Source of the DNA: Roseiconus nitratireducens
GTDB taxonomy: Bacteria > Planctomycetota > Planctomycetia > Pirellulales > Pirellulaceae
Length of the DNA stretch: 64,000 nucleotides
Reading direction: 5' to 3'
Assembly (NCBI RefSeq): GCF_008629675.1
Contig: NZ_VWOX01000009.1
Location: 1-64,000, forward strand
Shown here: positions 33,725 through 44,400 of the stretch, piece after piece
Layout: each line of letters opens with the position of its first letter
Numbering within the stretch: the first letter of the stretch is position 1
Program-made: the position numbers and the translations under genes
The notes under the pieces: generated by a model
The model's input: the letters and a program-made list of their open reading frames with translations, nothing else
Told to the model about the DNA's origin: nothing
Database searches by the model: none

Positions 33725-35665
33725 CTACCAGCGATACTGGAGGCCACCGGCCCCGGTGTGGAACGACTGGACATCGTTGAATTGGCCCTCGTAGCTCAAC
33801 AACAGCGTGCAGTGACAGAACGTCGACCATTGCACGTTGGCGCCAACGACGGCCCAATCGCGACCTAGGTCCAACCCTCGCACCAAGAAACTGTCCTGAT
33901 CGACAAACGATGAAACGAAATCGTTGCGAGTATCCATGTACTCGTGCATCCAGCCGAAACGCAGTTTCGTCGTTGCGGCCCCCAGATCGGTCGGGCCGGA
34001 CTGCTGCAGCGAAAGTCCCAGGATGCTGCGGGCCGATTCGGTATCCAACGCGGGACCGCTGAGGGCCACGACATCATCGCCCGTTTCATTGATCGCATCC
34101 TGCTCCAAATCCACGTACTGCACCGCCACGTGCGGAATCCACAGAGTGTTGTAATGATTGAACACGCGACCGTGTTCCAAATAAGCGAAACGCTGCGACC
34201 CGTCGAAATCGCTGCGGGCAACCCGCAACCTGTCGGCGTTGATTGTGCGCCGGACATCGTATTGCTGCGTTGCACCGCCGGCCATTCCCAAAAGGTAGTG
34301 ACAGTTTCCAACGTATTGCAGTGAACCGCCGGCCAGGTACGTATCCATTTCGGCAACCTGATCGACACGATCGGCACTGACTTCGCCCGAGGACAGGTTG
34401 GCGAAGCCTCCCGCCAACAGCCCGCAAGCCAGCTCGCGTTGCACGCCGAGATCGGTGCCACCCATCCGATAGGTGAAGCCATTGGTGCCGCAATCGTCCG
34501 GATCGGCGTCGCCTCCGATCCCATAGCCCCGCACCCACCCCTGGGTTTTCTGCGGAAAGCAACACAACGGGTCATCGACCACCAATTGGTTGCGTGCCAA
34601 CGCCAGGCTCATGCTGGTGTGTTGCAGTTGTGTGAACAGCAGCGTCGGATAGATCTGGCCGCCCAGCTGCTCCAGACCACTTTGGACTCCACCGACCGTC
34701 GATTGTTGGAACGAATTGATGACCGCCAGAAGATCGCCGCTGGCCCCTTCCTCCAGCACGTCCAAGTAGGCCCCGATTGATTGCTGATTGCAGCTTGCCG
34801 CCAGACTTTCAAACGTCACGTCGTTGTCTTGCAGAACAAACCCGACGCTGTTCGCCTGGTATTCCAACATCGCATCCAGGAAAGCCAGATTGTCGACAAT
34901 GTTGTCAAAGGTTCCTGTGACCGCGCCGCCGGCCTCCAGGAAGGTGTAGCTGGTGCCGCTGGTGTAGGTCCCGGTGATGGCGTTGACCCGGACGGTCCCG
35001 CCGTTGATCGTCACCGAGCCGCCGACACTGTACAGGTCGCTGTCGACGCCCGGCGTCGTGCCGGTGTCGGCGATGTCCACCTGCACGAAGCCGGCATCCA
35101 AAGTCACGTCGCCGTTGAACGTCATCGTGTCAATGTCCGACCCCGGTCCGCCGGCATTCAGTGTCCCCCGACTGGTCGTATTTCCGCCGACCGTCCCGTT
35201 GCCGAACAAACTTCCGGAATCGCCGATCGTCAGGTCTTCCCCCAACGTTCCTTCAAAACTCAACCGCCCGGAGTTCAGCCGCGTGGTTCCCAGAAAGTTC
35301 GCATCCCCCAGAAATGAGATGCTCGAGGCGGGATCGTTGATCCGCAACAGGTCCGTGACCGCCGGAGCCGTTCCATCGACCACGATGCCCACAGCCTGGC
35401 GGGAGTCAAACGTCAGGTTGGAGGGAAACGCTGGCAGGTCGCTTTGCAGCGTGATGGTCTGATTGGCCAAACCGGGATCAAAAACGATCCGGTCGCCTGG
35501 ATTGGCGTCTGAGATTGCTTGCCGCAATGACCCCATCCCGGTATCGGCAGCCGTGGTGACGCTGATATCGATCGCGTGGCTCTCCCCAACGGCCAGCGCC
35601 GCTAGCAGAAAGACCAACGTCCCCATCACAGGGACCCGATCGATCGATTTACGTGCCCGAACCAT
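33725..35665 (-). CDS. Autotransporter (type V secretion) with beta-barrel domain
   Basis: 646 residues from ATG at 35665, with AGGA upstream. Signal peptide: VMGTLVFLLAALAVGESHA. The N-terminal region carries LRQAISDANPGDRIVFDPG, the CSLREA/choice-of-anchor type motif, then a beta-solenoid-like passenger with autotransporter-associated repeats (TTRLNSGRLSFEGTL; GSLFGNGTVGG; GTLNAGGPGSDIDTM). A linker (SIGAYLDVLEEG...) leads to the C-terminal barrel (about 370-646), beginning QGWVRGYGIGGDAD and ending in aromatic QYRW*, the outer-membrane signature. It implies a BAM-type diderm outer membrane. The passenger has no obvious protease or adhesin motif. A patatin-like lipase gene lies 212 bases upstream on the same strand. 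Confidence 0.88.
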   Translation of the reverse strand: MVRARKSIDRVPVMGTLVFLLAALAVGESHAIDISVTTAADTGMGSLRQAISDANPGDRIVFDPGLANQTITLQSDLPAFPSNLTFDSRQAVGIVVDGTAPAVTDLLRINDPASSISFLGDANFLGTTRLNSGRLSFEGTLGEDLTIGDSGSLFGNGTVGGNTTSRGTLNAGGPGSDIDTMTFNGDVTLDAGFVQVDIADTGTTPGVDSDLYSVGGSVTINGGTVRVNAITGTYTSGTSYTFLEAGGAVTGTFDNIVDNLAFLDAMLEYQANSVGFVLQDNDVTFESLAASCNQQSIGAYLDVLEEGASGDLLAVINSFQQSTVGGVQSGLEQLGGQIYPTLLFTQLQHTSMSLALARNQLVVDDPLCCFPQKTQGWVRGYGIGGDADPDDCGTNGFTYRMGGTDLGVQRELACGLLAGGFANLSSGEVSADRVDQVAEMDTYLAGGSLQYVGNCHYLLGMAGGATQQYDVRRTINADRLRVARSDFDGSQRFAYLEHGRVFNHYNTLWIPHVAVQYVDLEQDAINETGDDVVALSGPALDTESARSILGLSLQQSGPTDLGAATTKLRFGWMHEYMDTRNDFVSSFVDQDSFLVRGLDLGRDWAVVGANVQWSTFCHCTLLLSYEGQFNDVQSFHTGAGGLQYRW

Positions 35666-35877
35666 CGCTCTTCCTCTCCCTGGTCGAAATCCCGTCGCTC
35701 ACCGTCTTAATCGGAATTCTCGGACCATTCGGGACATCAAATACGCTGCGATCGACCCTTCAATCAGAAACCACTGATACGACCAGCGACAAAATCATCA
35801 AAGTCGACCACCGGAGCATGCTCGGCGGAAGAATCAAAGCATTTGCTTTCAATTGCCAACGACGCGCGTTTCAGGAT

Positions 35878-38166
35878 CTACAGCCGCAATCGAGCGTTTG
35901 ATTCCACATCCAGCCACCGCCACCGGCATTCATAGCGGTAATAGTTCTTCGGATTGATCAGCTCAAACGTGGCGATCGACCCGATGGGCAATTCGTGGGT
36001 GGTCGTTGCCTGCACCAATTCGATTTGCCCAGGATTCTCGATCGGGAATCGATTCAGCTTGAACTGATCATGCGGCCGTCCGTCCGGCAGCAGCACCCAG
36101 ATTCGAACCAATCCGGTGTTCGCGGCAATCGTGAATTTGAAGTGGCCGGTCCCGAATTCTTGCTCTGCCATGTTGGGCGGCATCAGCTGGCGCACCACCA
36201 GGGTCGCATCGGAGTCGATGGGGACATGTGAAAAGTCCAACAAGGTTTCGAACACGTATTGTCCCGGACCGGTTTGGGCGCGAAAGTGCTGCGGGCGAAG
36301 CGTCTCCGGCAGGTACTCGGCCCGCATCGAATCCTCGCTGGACGGCAACTGGATTCGAACCGTCGGCTTGTCCGCCGCCTGTTCGGTGCGACGCATGCGG
36401 AACCTCGCGTGCATCAGTGGGGGCGTGCGATTCCGGGACTCGCGCGTCCAACCGCGCAGGTCGTAAATCCGGTCATCGGACACGACGTCGTATCCCGTAA
36501 AGTCCAGCGGCTCCACGGTGTCGACACTCTTGAATTCCAATGCAGGAATCTGTGTCCCAGGTCCGTTCTCCAACAGGTCCAACACGTCGGCATAGAGGGG
36601 ACTGGTTTCGGCGACGGCGGAAAGCACATGCGCCTGTCGAATGGCCGTCCGCCGGGATTGGATCAGAACCGTGGGGATCGTCAGGACCAGCACCGCCAAC
36701 AGCGGAACCCAAAAGTAGGTCGGCCAGTCGCGAGGGCTGAACAGCGTGCTGAGTGCTCGCCGCGCAGCGGATCGCTGCAAGATTCTTGCCGCCGCCAACG
36801 TCCGGTTGGAGTCCGTCAACAAGCTGGCCGACGGATGGTCGGTTTTCCCCTGGCTGACAGGATCCCACGGTGGATCCGCCGGCATGTTCGGTTCGGTGAT
36901 CAGGTTTCGTTCGCGACAGCATTGCCGAGCGATGCAATAGCCGTGGCGGATCAGTGCCGACGCTTCCAGATCCGAAAACCGGTCCATGTCGGTCCGGATC
37001 AGTGCCGCCTGTCGCTGGATTTCAGGGTGCAGGGCGGTCGCATCCTGGTCTCGCCGAACCAGCCGGTTGATCGGAAAGAACAACGCGCCCGGCGTGTCGC
37101 GGAACGATTCCAATTCCAACTGATTGACCCGGTCCATCAGAATGTCAGTCGAGCGGAGTGCAGTGCGGAGCAAACCGCCGGCCCGACCGGACGACCGCAC
37201 CTTGAATTTGGCACCCGCGTCGCTAACCAGGATGCCGTCGAATTGGTTTCCGGTGCTCTCGACCGACGGGGTTTGGGTTGATTCATCCAGCAAATCGATC
37301 TGGGCGTTCCTTGCGTCATCCCGATTTGCCGTTGGCGACTGCCTCGGTTGCTGCAAATGATGGAACATCCGCAACCCCAGGTTGTCGTAGATCCCACCAT
37401 CGGTGAATGCATGCCGGGTGAATTCTCCTTCGTTCGCCCCGACCTCTTTTCCACGGAGTTCCAAGGGAGGGAAAAACCCCGGAAAAGCCGATGATGCTGC
37501 GACCGCCATGGGGACGGTCGCCAACCCCATGTCGACTTCTTCGATCTCGTACCCGGGCCCACCGGCGGCGCGTCGCTGCAACAGCAAGCCGTCCCGGTGG
37601 AATGCGCACAACGACCCTTCACTCAGGTTGGTCGCCAGGATGTACAACCGAGGGGAGTTGGGAAGGTGAAAAAGTGGCGTGTCGCCGTACAGGAATTGTT
37701 CGTAGTGCTGCTCCAGCAGACCGGCGCGGGTCAATTGACGCTGTGATTCCAACCGCACAATCCTCCGCCCCGTGTTGGCCAGCGAAGCCAGCGGGAATCG
37801 CCGAACGATCCGGTTGCGGATATCCATTTGCAGAAACGTCAGCAGTTCATCCGCGACCGCATCAAACTCTTGCTCGGTACCGCAGTAGCGGTCCCAATTG
37901 AGCACCAGGTGGGCGCCGATCACGCTCCCCCCGGAGACCGAAGTGATGTGCGTCACCTCGCTCAGCAGGCCGGCATCGCGCAAGAACCGTATCACACCCA
38001 GGTGATACAGCACCGCGCGGAACCCTCCCCCGGAAAGAGCGAGTCCGAGACGACGAGGTTGGGCGAGATCGGTCAACGGTCGGCTATCGCTGATTGACAG
38101 AGAGATGAATCGGGGACGCTGGTCAACAACGGGCGGGAGGCCAAGGAATTCTAAAATAGGTTCCAT
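35878..38166 (-). CDS. Patatin-like phospholipase with C-terminal membrane and beta-rich extension
   Basis: 762 residues from ATG at 38166; a TTG at 38187 is an alternative. The patatin domain spans about 30-380: oxyanion loop GLALSGGGFRAVLYHLGV, nucleophile elbow TSVSGGSVIG (Ser after V; the usual first Gly of GxSxG is Ser), and catalytic Asp in FTDGGIYDNLG. A membrane helix (FWVPLLAVLVLTIPTVLI, about 485) separates it from a C-terminal region of about 270 residues rich in beta-strands (HARFRMRRTEQAADKPTVRIQL; DATLVVRQLMPP; LVRIWVLLPDGRP) that I cannot assign. It likely hydrolyses membrane phospholipids. There is no N-terminal signal, so the lipase domain is predicted to be cytoplasmic and the extension beyond the membrane. 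Confidence 0.88.
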   Translation of the reverse strand: MEPILEFLGLPPVVDQRPRFISLSISDSRPLTDLAQPRRLGLALSGGGFRAVLYHLGVIRFLRDAGLLSEVTHITSVSGGSVIGAHLVLNWDRYCGTEQEFDAVADELLTFLQMDIRNRIVRRFPLASLANTGRRIVRLESQRQLTRAGLLEQHYEQFLYGDTPLFHLPNSPRLYILATNLSEGSLCAFHRDGLLLQRRAAGGPGYEIEEVDMGLATVPMAVAASSAFPGFFPPLELRGKEVGANEGEFTRHAFTDGGIYDNLGLRMFHHLQQPRQSPTANRDDARNAQIDLLDESTQTPSVESTGNQFDGILVSDAGAKFKVRSSGRAGGLLRTALRSTDILMDRVNQLELESFRDTPGALFFPINRLVRRDQDATALHPEIQRQAALIRTDMDRFSDLEASALIRHGYCIARQCCRERNLITEPNMPADPPWDPVSQGKTDHPSASLLTDSNRTLAAARILQRSAARRALSTLFSPRDWPTYFWVPLLAVLVLTIPTVLIQSRRTAIRQAHVLSAVAETSPLYADVLDLLENGPGTQIPALEFKSVDTVEPLDFTGYDVVSDDRIYDLRGWTRESRNRTPPLMHARFRMRRTEQAADKPTVRIQLPSSEDSMRAEYLPETLRPQHFRAQTGPGQYVFETLLDFSHVPIDSDATLVVRQLMPPNMAEQEFGTGHFKFTIAANTGLVRIWVLLPDGRPHDQFKLNRFPIENPGQIELVQATTTHELPIGSIATFELINPKNYYRYECRWRWLDVESNARLRL

Positions 38167-38401
38167 CCAACCACCGGGCGATCGCAATCTCCCGGTGAAA
38201 CTTTGTGAAACTCATGGAATTCCGGCTTCCAGAGCGACGGCCCGGACCGCCGATCGGCAACGAACCGCTCTGCGTCGCGCCGTCTCTACAAAACCCGCAA
38301 ATCCGGCAGAATCCTTTTTTTCGCTCGATTCCGTCGCTGATTCCTTCGATAGGAAAAGATGAGTGTAAAAGGGTTTTCTCCGAACGCTGCTCGGAACGGG
38401 T

Positions 38402-39952
38402 ATGCATCGCCTAAAACGGACGACTGTCTTTCGATGCCTGACATTCCTCTGCAGCTTCTGCTGCGGTGTGACGGCGATGGCGCAGACAGCCTGCAAGCGA
38501 CTGCCACCTCCCGCGCCGCCGCGACAAGAATCGCCGGCGGATTCTAAAAGGAATGGCAATCAGCCGGACACTTCGGTCACCCCCTCCGGTTCCACGATCA
38601 CTCCGATCGGCGCGATTCCGACGGGAGCACCCTTTGAAGGGTCGCAGTTTCAACTTGCTTCGGCACTCGCATTGACGCCATTGCAAGACGCGTCCGAATC
38701 GACACCCGTGGAAATGGAAAACGTTGCATCGGACGACTACTTCCTGGGATCCGAATCGATCGACCTCTCTTCGCTTGAAGGTCTGACGCTGTCGCCCAAC
38801 AGCCCTGCGGTGCAATCGCTTCAGTTTGCTTCGGACCAGCCATCGATGGGTCCAGAACTGAAAAACAATTTCACGGCGATCCCGGAATTTGATAAAGGTT
38901 TGATCATCGTCGGTGATGGGATCGCCATGAAAATCGGCGGGTACGTCAAGGCAGATCTGATTTGGGACTTCGACCCCATCGATTCGATCGACTCGTTCGT
39001 CACCACTTCCATTCCGACCGATGCCGAGCCGCGACGCAATGTTCGCTTTCATGCCAAACAGTCTCGGTTGAGCTTCGACACGCGATGGAAGATTGGTGCG
39101 GACACGGCGCAAGCTTTCGTGGAAGCGGATTTCTTCGGCGGCTCCGACGGAGGCAACGGCGATCTTCGGCTACGACACGCCTACGGCCGATTCAAAAACT
39201 TCACGGCCGGACAGACATGGACCACCTTCACCGATCCGTCAGCGGTACCCCAGACACTGGATTTTGAGGGTGCGGTTTCCAACGTCAATCGACGTCAAGG
39301 ATTGGTGCGCTGGGATCAGCCGCTCGCTTGGGACGGACTTTCGCTTGCCGTCGCACTGGAAGACCCTCAGATCATCATCGATGCTCCGCCGATGCTCACC
39401 GGTGCCGGCCGCACCGAATCGCCCGACTTCGTCAGTCGCCTGCGTTTGAGCCGAGATTGGGGCAATCTGCAAGTCGCGATGGTTTTGCGTGAACTGGGAT
39501 TCCAGCCGACCGGGGAACGCGTCATCACCGCCGGCGCGTGGGGATTCAACTTCACCGGATCCCTGATGCTGTTGGAGCGCACGCGGGGTTACTTCCAAGT
39601 GACCTTCGGCGACGGCATCGGCAGCTACCGCGGATCCCCCGATGTCGTCGCAACCGGACCACAACAAGGCTCGGTATTGCCGATGTTCGGTTGGATGACT
39701 GGCGTCCACCACGAATGGTCGTCGTGTCTGACGTCCAACATCACCATCAGCCAATTGTCGTTGGACCCGATTCCGGGTCAAAACCCTGAGAATCTTCGCG
39801 ACACCACCTATTTCGCAGTCAACCTGATCGCCAATCCGTATCCCAGCATCTTTTGCGGCATCGAATACCTGTACGGCAACCGCGTCGACATTGACGGTGA
39901 CCGTGGCAGCGCAAATCGAGTCCAAACGTCATTTGGCTTTTATCTGCCCTAA
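38402..39952 (+). CDS. DcaP-like outer-membrane porin
   Basis: 516 residues from ATG 38402. A signal peptide (TVFRCLTFLCSFCCGVTAMA) is followed by a long Pro/Ser/Thr-rich periplasmic stretch (to about 150) and a beta-barrel region beginning AMKIGGYVKADLIWDFDPI, typical of DcaP family porins. Further family-like segments are VRFHAKQSRLSFDTRW, FVEADFFGG, LRHAYGRFKNFTAGQTWTTF, and the C-terminal RVQTSFGFYLP. DcaP proteins are trimeric porins for small carboxylates such as dicarboxylic acids. The gene is divergent from the patatin gene with about 235 bases between the starts, which contain no recognisable operator. Confidence 0.85.
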   Translation: MHRLKRTTVFRCLTFLCSFCCGVTAMAQTACKRLPPPAPPRQESPADSKRNGNQPDTSVTPSGSTITPIGAIPTGAPFEGSQFQLASALALTPLQDASESTPVEMENVASDDYFLGSESIDLSSLEGLTLSPNSPAVQSLQFASDQPSMGPELKNNFTAIPEFDKGLIIVGDGIAMKIGGYVKADLIWDFDPIDSIDSFVTTSIPTDAEPRRNVRFHAKQSRLSFDTRWKIGADTAQAFVEADFFGGSDGGNGDLRLRHAYGRFKNFTAGQTWTTFTDPSAVPQTLDFEGAVSNVNRRQGLVRWDQPLAWDGLSLAVALEDPQIIIDAPPMLTGAGRTESPDFVSRLRLSRDWGNLQVAMVLRELGFQPTGERVITAGAWGFNFTGSLMLLERTRGYFQVTFGDGIGSYRGSPDVVATGPQQGSVLPMFGWMTGVHHEWSSCLTSNITISQLSLDPIPGQNPENLRDTTYFAVNLIANPYPSIFCGIEYLYGNRVDIDGDRGSANRVQTSFGFYLP

Positions 39953-40027
39953 CCGCGTTGGCGCCGATGCGTCGCTGTCGCCGGGCCGACCAACTGACTC
40001 TTCTGCCCGGCCCAATGCCAAGCTGAC

Positions 40028-41473
40028 TCAGCCCAAGATCTCGTGGAGCACGTTTCCGTGCACATCGGTCAAGCGGAAGTCTCTGCCGCTGTAGCGATAG
40101 GTCAGCCGTTCGTGGTCGATCCCCATCTGGTGCATCACCGTGGCCCACAAATCATAGATGGTGGCGGGCTTCTCAACGGCGTGATAGCCGAGCTCATCAG
40201 TCGCCCCATAAGCCATGCCGCCTTTGACACCACCGCCAGCGAGCCAAATGCTGAAGCCGAACGGATTATGGTCGCGACCGTTGTTCCCCTGGGAGAAGGG
40301 AGTCCGTCCAAATTCACCGGCCCAAACGATTAGCGTCTCGTCTAGCAATCCGCGCTGCCGGAGATCCGTGATGAGCGCCGCGATCGGCTGATCCACCTGC
40401 ATTGCCATCGCTCGGTGCCCCCGTTCCAATTCTCCGTGTTGATCCCACGGATTCGGTGCGCCTCCGGCCCCGATTCCGCGTGTCAGGCAGCTCAATTCGA
40501 TGAATCGCACTCCCCGTTCGACCAGGCGGCGAGCCAGCAAACACTGTCGCCCATACGCGGCCATTTCCGCATCGGGCGAGTCGACACCGTACGCTTTTCG
40601 CATCGAAGCGGATTCCCTGCTGATGTCACACAGTTCCGGGACCGCGGATTGCATTCGGAACGCGGTCTCGTAGTTCCGGATCGTCGCTTCCACCTGGTCA
40701 TCGTTCGACGTTTCCTGCAAGAACGCTTCATCGAAGGTCTTGGTGAATTCCATGCGGGAACGTTGCCGAAGCGGTGTTTCTTGAGGCCGAATGTTGCGAA
40801 CCGCTGCGGCTGCGTCGGCTTGAAAGACCGATCCCTGGTGTTCCGCTGGTAGAAACCCGTTGCTGAACAGACTGACGCCGCCATGTGGTGCGACCGCCCC
40901 ACCACTTTGCAGCACCACGTATCCGGGAAGGTTCTGGTTTTCCGTTCCCAGTCCGTACGAAAACCATGCCCCGGCACTGGGATACCCCATGATCGGAAAA
41001 CCGGTGTGCATGAAGAAGTTTCCCTGGGCGTGTTCGTTGACCGTGGTGGTCATCGAACGGATGACAGCGAGTTCGTCGGCCACCGACGCCAGGTTCGGAA
41101 ACAGTTCGCTGATCGGCAATCCGCTCTGTCCCGACGGCGTGAACCAGAACGGGCTGGCCATGATGTTGCCGTTGTTGTTGAACTGTGTGCGTTCCACTTT
41201 GACCGGCATCGGTTGCCCGTCCAGCGATTGCAATTTGGGCTTCGGGTCAAAACTGTCGACGTGCGAAACGCCACCGGACATGAAGCAGAAGATCACGTGC
41301 TTGGCCTTCGGCACGTGATGCGGACGATCCAGCGCGGCGCGGGCCGGAAGACGGCCGATGCTTTCCGGACCATTCGCCCGGACCGATCGATCCCACAGAC
41401 CGGCCAGTGCCATCGCGCCGAACCCGACCGAGCAGTCACGCAAATAATCTCGACGGGATCGACTACCGAACAT
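40028..41473 (-). CDS. DUF1501 domain protein (planctomycete type)
   Basis: 481 residues from ATG at 41473, which overlaps the upstream gene by 11 bases. The N-terminus has a Tat-like signal (RSRRDYLRDCSVGFGAMALAG). Diagnostic DUF1501 segments are VIFCFMSGGVSHVDSFDPKP, RQCLLARRLVERGVRFIEL, WAGEFGRTPFSQ and GRDHNPFGFSIWLAGGGVKGG, within the alkaline-phosphatase-like superfamily. Length matches family members. In planctomycetes this gene almost always follows a PSCyt1/PSCyt2/PSD1 gene, as here, and the pair is thought to act in the periplasm on an unknown substrate. Translational coupling is implied by the overlap. Confidence 0.93.
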   Translation of the reverse strand: MFGSRSRRDYLRDCSVGFGAMALAGLWDRSVRANGPESIGRLPARAALDRPHHVPKAKHVIFCFMSGGVSHVDSFDPKPKLQSLDGQPMPVKVERTQFNNNGNIMASPFWFTPSGQSGLPISELFPNLASVADELAVIRSMTTTVNEHAQGNFFMHTGFPIMGYPSAGAWFSYGLGTENQNLPGYVVLQSGGAVAPHGGVSLFSNGFLPAEHQGSVFQADAAAAVRNIRPQETPLRQRSRMEFTKTFDEAFLQETSNDDQVEATIRNYETAFRMQSAVPELCDISRESASMRKAYGVDSPDAEMAAYGRQCLLARRLVERGVRFIELSCLTRGIGAGGAPNPWDQHGELERGHRAMAMQVDQPIAALITDLRQRGLLDETLIVWAGEFGRTPFSQGNNGRDHNPFGFSIWLAGGGVKGGMAYGATDELGYHAVEKPATIYDLWATVMHQMGIDHERLTYRYSGRDFRLTDVHGNVLHEILG

Positions 41474-44400
41474 AGAGAAACTCCGTCATTGAAAACATTG
41501 CCTTGGCCAGCTCTGTCCACGCCGCATGCAAGTCATCCGAGTCGGGCACGCCCCCCAACGCTTCCCGCTGGCGTTTCAAGTCCTCGGCATGCTGCATCAG
41601 ACGATCCAGCTCTTGGCGCTCGTTTGCTACCAGGGCCTGAACGACCTGCTCCTCGCTGAACCAACGTGGCCGATCGATGTACCGGGCCGCAACCTGCTCA
41701 TCGGTCAACGCCTGATCGTAAACGGCTGCACGCAGAATTCGTCCACGAAGCAACCGATTGCCCTGAGCGGGAAGGTGTCGCAGGCCCAAGCTGATCACCG
41801 TTTGGCCGGCTTGAAACGGAAATGGTCCGTCACTCTGGTAGGGCTGGCCGTAACGCGTCCCATTTCGGTAACCGATGATTGCTCCATCGGCATGGTAGGC
41901 AATCACCAGATGGACTGGTTCGTCCGCCGCCTGTGACTCTTCGTCTCCAGAGAACGACTGGGTGCGAGCAAACCTGTCACTTCCGGCAAGCCACTGACGC
42001 GGATCGCGTTCCCCGAACACGATGGCATCGAAGGTCACTCCGTCAAGCGTCTGCACCGACAGCACACCTCCGCCGCGCTGCTGCAAATCATCCAGTTGCA
42101 CCCACGCTTCCAACGTTTTCTCGCTCAGCCCGGTCTCAAGCGGCTGTGTCACCGCGAACCCGGTTCCATCCAGCACCAGCGCTCCGCGAGCGAGTTTTGC
42201 GCCCCGCTTCAGATCGTCCGCTCGCAAGCTGTCTTCTCGCGAAGCGTCTGTGCTCGGGTCGGCGGAATCAAACGTCCAGCGACGCAGGGGCTTCGGCCCG
42301 CCGGGAGTTCTCACGCGATTCGAACCGGCTTCGGCTTCCAATCTCGCGCGTCCGTCCGCACGCAACGTCTCCACTCGGTCAAGCGCCGCGGTGATTTCCG
42401 CATCCAGTTGCTGCGACCGCCGTCGCACGTCGGCAATCTTGCGTTGAACCGAGTGAACGTAGCGGTGCGCCAAACGGATCTCTTTCTCGCTTGCCGGACG
42501 CCCCAGAGCCTCTCGAAACATGTGATCGATTCGCGATGCATCGTTTTTGCTCGCGGCTTCGGCAAGGACGCGTTTTGCCCAAGATTCCGCACACCGATCC
42601 ACGGCAGGATCATTCATCAAAGCCAGTGACTGTGCCGGGACATTGGTTGCATCGCGTCGACCGACCGCGCTGAAGGGTTCGGGAAAGTCAAAGGTCCGCA
42701 GGAACGGGTCCAGGGCGTTGCGCTGCACCCGAACGTAAACGCTGCGCCGGTTGGAATCCCCGGAGACGGAATCGCCACCGACCTGGTGCTGCAAACGCCC
42801 CGACACCGCCAGCAGCGAATCCCGAATCGCCTCGGCTTCCAGACGCCGCACGTTGCAGTGAGAAAGCAAACGGTTTTCAGGATCGGTCCGGTCGGCCTCG
42901 GCAGAAACCTCCACACTGCGTTGCCAGGTACGGGAGGTCACGATCTGTCGGATCAGTTTCTTCAACGACCAACCGTCGCGGGCAAATTGATTGGCCAACC
43001 AATCCAGCAATTCGGGATGACTGGGTTGATCCCCCAACCGACCAAAGTTGTCCGGGGTTCGGACAATCCCAGCGCCGAACAGGTGGTGCCAGACACGATT
43101 GACCAGCACCCGTCGCGTCAGCGGATTGTCACCGCGAAGCAAGTCCTCGGCCAGTTGAAGCCGACCGCTGGACGCTCCCGTGTAGGGATCGTTATCGATC
43201 GCCTCCAGGAAACGTCTCGGAACGGGGGCTGCCGGTGACCGATGATCGCCCCGTTGATACAGCGGTTGATTGGTAGCAACCGTTTCCTGCAACCCCGGCA
43301 CACGCGTGGCAGCCGGAATCTCTGACTCCAGCTCTCGGTAGCGCAGAATCAATGGTCGTGCCAGCGTCAGCGACGGCAGCCGATCGTCGATCATCCTCCG
43401 CCGCAACGCTTCATCCAGCAACAATGCCTGGGCATCACTGGCACATCCGTCGCGCCAGGCTTCGACGGCCTGACGCAGCGTCGCCGTGATCAATTCGATC
43501 AGTTCATTGCGCGACGTCGGCGGGGAGGAGCCGGCCGCATCCAAGATCGGCAGCAGGTGCTCGGGAAACCTCCGCGGAGCCGGCTGACCTTTCGGAACCA
43601 ACCAGATCTGCCGCACGCCGAACCAGGAACGGGGTTGATCGACCGCCAGCAAGGGAGCGTCCCGGGCGGTGGTGAGTTCCAAATGGATTCGATCGCCTTG
43701 CCAGTAGGAAACGTCGTGGCGAATCCATTGCCACCGATTGCTCAACTTGTTGACGGGATACACCGTTCCGCGACGCGGGTAATCCTGGACCACATACCGC
43801 AAACTGGCCTCGGAGTCACCGATCACGTCCCACCACAGTTCGTAATCTCCATCCAACCCCAGATCTGGAGACGACAGGTGGGCGGCGTGTTTGTCGCTGA
43901 TCGAATGGGAGTACACGCCGGCCGGATAGATCCCCTTCAAGGCCCGTTCCCCGTCCGGCGAAACGGCAAAGCATCCGCTCGGTTGCGGAGCCGTTTCGAG
44001 CCCCGCTCCGACACGGTACCAGCGTTCTATCTGGGAATCCTGGGACATGTCCCACTGCCGAGCGTCTTGACGATTCGGGTCGTCTTCCCACTGTCGACGA
44101 GCGTCCCGCAAATCCGCCAAAGACCGTTTCAACGATCGACTCACCCCATCGTCATCGGCTCGCGGCGGCAAGTCGTTCAAGAGGGCAGCAAATGGTTGCG
44201 AATCGCCAGCCTTTGGCTCGCGGTTCAGTTCCTTCATGATTCGTTTTGGAGTGTCAGCGAATTGCCCCAGCCAATCATCGGCGATTGCGTGACGAATCTG
44301 TTCTTTCAGGACGGCCAGTTGTTCACGATGCTTGTCCAGAAGTTCGGGAAGATCGATGGCATGCCTTGCAGGCCGGCACGATGCCAGGACACCATACAGC

